Source: Theocolax elegans (taxonomy: Eukaryota > Arthropoda > Insecta > Hymenoptera > Cerocephalidae). From it: DNA of 64,000 nucleotides. Below the pieces are notes generated by a model that was not told the DNA's origin, searched no databases, and saw nothing but the letters and a program-made list of their open reading frames with translations. The position numbers and the translations under genes were made by a program. Shown here piece after piece: positions 61,771 through 64,000 of the stretch; the first letter of the stretch is position 1, and each line of letters starts with the position of its first letter. The stretch is taken from NCBI GenBank assembly GCA_026168455.1, contig CM047428.1, positions 85,392,594-85,456,593 of the forward strand, written 5' to 3'.

Positions 61771-64000
61771 ACAAATCAAATTTTACGTATTTTGCTTTAT
61801 GTGTAAATGGTGTGAAATTGATTAAGGTAAAATACTAATAGCAGAACGGCATAGTCCTCGATTTAATAAATATTTAGCCTGTAAGACTATAAGTCGATTA
61901 AATATTTTTCCAAACGGTTGCTTTGAAATCATTAGTTTACTTTACATTGTTCTAATTATTATTAAAATGAATAATAGAGGGGCGTATAGATAACACGATT
62001 ATCTTTCGTTCTGTTTAAAGCATGTATCTGCAATTAGTTTTGTAATTTTAAAAAGTACTATACTAACTAACTCTAACTTGAGACCAGGTGCAGTATTTGA
62101 GCTTTATTCTCGACGAATAAGTTTTTGCTCAACTACATGAAATTTATGGAGTAGCGTTATTAAAAAAAATAATATATATATATCGATTTTGCAAACAAAT
62201 ATTCTTTAATTTTTGTAATATATTATGAAGCCGTTTCGTTCTGGTGCTGGGACGTCTTACGCCCGGTGTCTTATGAAGTAAGATCTGGAGTTTCTTACTG
62301 AAGAGTTTACAGTGGATATCCAAGATGAAACATTTGGAATATTTGAAAAAAGATCGTGTTCTGGAAAACTTAAACAACTGCAGCGCACGAATAGTGTATA
62401 CAACAAGCATTTCTAGTTTGATATTAGAATTTTAGAATAGTTCGGTTTATAAATAAAGATAAAGTGTTAAGTTACAAAAAAGTAAAATAATCAACGATAT
62501 ATAAATTAAAGCATGTTTTACTTATCACAACATCGACGCTTTCACAAGTATAACTTTGGATATTTGCATAAAAATTAAAATTAACCTCAATTTCTCCATG
62601 TGCAATATTGTAATTGTTACTATTTTGTCGGTCGTAAAGTAATTGGTATGATATATAATCGAAATAGGTACTTAGATATGTTCTATATAGAACCGAGTGT
62701 TGGTTATGCTAATTAGTTAATATAGAGAAATTCGATAAACATAAGTATATACACTATTAGAATTATGATGGATCATATACATGTTTAACGTATATGCTTC
62801 GAAAACAATAATTTTGCACGAACTACATTTGTACATTTACTGTACATTTAAATGACACAAATGCATTGTTTAATAATAACCCATTAAATTAATATAATTT
62901 TAATTCTTACTACTGTATATACCTTTAAATACTTTGAATTAATAATTTTACATAATTATATATACTTTATAATGTAAGACTAATTAAGAATAAATATATT
63001 ACAAAATAACGAGCAACGAAATAGAGAGTTCAACGATTATTTGCCACGTAAGGATTTTTTCCGAAAATCAAAAGGAAATATTTTTTTTCTAAAAACGCGC
63101 ATATAAAAATATGCTTGCTCGCTACCCAATGTATATGTGTATATATATGTACATAGATAGAGGGAGAGAGAGAGAGAGATAGAGAGAGAGACGCGCGCGC
63201 ATAACGCCCCCCCCCTTCTCATTCTCTCACAGTTATTTCGTTGCATTTAATATGCGGCATTGTATATTTGCAATGTGTATATATATATATATATAGACTC
63301 GATATAGAAATACAGGCAATCGTCCGATTCGGAATAATTTAATCGTGCGCCCGAGGAAAAGGGTTGAATAAAATATATTCACATATTCGAATCAGGCGAA
63401 CATCTTGCGGGAGGAGGTCTTCGTGCGCGTCCCCTCTCTCTCTCTCTCTCTCTCTCTCTCGCGTACACCCAAACTCTCTTATAACTTTGACCAAGCCCCC
63501 CCTCCCCTTCTCACTCGCTCTCTTTTATATACTTCCTCGGTTCGTTCTGCTCCCCTCCTTCGCACCCTAGTCCTATACGCTATTACTTTCGCCCTTATGG
63601 CTATGTATACACGGATAAAAATATACACTTACTTTCCGCTACACCTATATAGCTCCCTGCACATTTTACGTTTCTAATGGTGTGTATCGACTCGAACAAA
63701 AATTTTAATGAATAATCTGCACCGAGATGTTTAAACGAATTAAAGATTAATTAGGGTTATAGGTATACCGATTAATCGAGCGCATAACGATTTACCTTCT
63801 AATCGTCGCTTTTCGTTATTTCATTTAAGTCGAATACGTCGTATCGTAATCGTGTGCGCTCACACCGTATTTTAGCATTCCTTTTTTTCCTTCGATATTC
63901 ACTGTTTTTTATGTGAATTTGTATTACACGTCCTTTTTAATATGCGAATGTGTAACAATGTATATTGTATTATAATATTTTTAACAAAAACAGTTAGAAT
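61771..64000. other. Right edge, nothing coding seen
   Basis: A+T-rich DNA with a GC-richer patch at 63370-63590, (GA)n at 63161-63190 and (CT)n at 63431-63461. No gene or RNA is recognised. Confidence 0.5.
63431..63461. repeat. (CT)n microsatellite
   Basis: About 15 CT units. Confidence 0.93.

Overview
The window is animal nuclear DNA, almost certainly from an insect and most likely from a hymenopteran. The basis is a spliced PLAT-domain lipase of insect type, strong A+T richness broken by CpG-bearing GC-rich islands, abundant (GA)n/(CT)n microsatellites, many short inverted-repeat elements, and one complete non-LTR retrotransposon. The order is an inference; insect is much safer. There is no operon, CRISPR, phage or other prokaryotic feature.

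Only one convincing host gene is present. It lies on the minus strand (9901 down to 1387) and encodes a secreted pancreatic-lipase-like protein in seven coding exons. All seven junctions have GT/AG ends and compatible phases. The joined coding length is 1602 nt (533 residues plus stop), with an intact Ser205-Asp233-His320 triad, a full-length lid and a C-terminal PLAT domain. A short inverted-repeat element (1041-1317) lies just past the stop codon.

From about 9.9 to 46.2 kb I see no secure protein-coding gene. This stretch holds a dense set of non-autonomous elements: two related long foldback elements (20538-21225 and 37573-38135), a separate hairpin of almost 1 kb (24233-25199), a TTAA-flanked piggyBac-like MITE with a degraded sister (40550-40933 and 41259-41630), a GGGATGTC-type element (20091-20470) and a tRNA-headed SINE (42267-42442) with a 5'-truncated copy bounded by a 12-bp duplication (17308-17400). 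GC-rich microsatellite islands alternate with A+T-rich DNA.

At 46267-52267 (+) lies a full-length, A-rich non-LTR retrotransposon of the RNase H-bearing I-like group, bounded by a 13-bp target-site duplication. It has an ORF1 with three zinc knuckles and an ORF2 with endonuclease, reverse transcriptase, RNase H and a terminal Cys/His motif. All key residues are readable, but the reading frame switches seven times. At least four switches fall at short A or T runs and I found no in-frame nonsense change. The copy is either freshly decayed or affected by homopolymer errors in the assembly.

From 52.3 to 64 kb the DNA is again non-coding as far as I can tell, with several GC-rich, microsatellite-laden islands that may be promoters or untranslated exons of genes outside the window. 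Two very short candidate coding exons (19408-19458 minus, 60048-60128 plus) are listed at low confidence.
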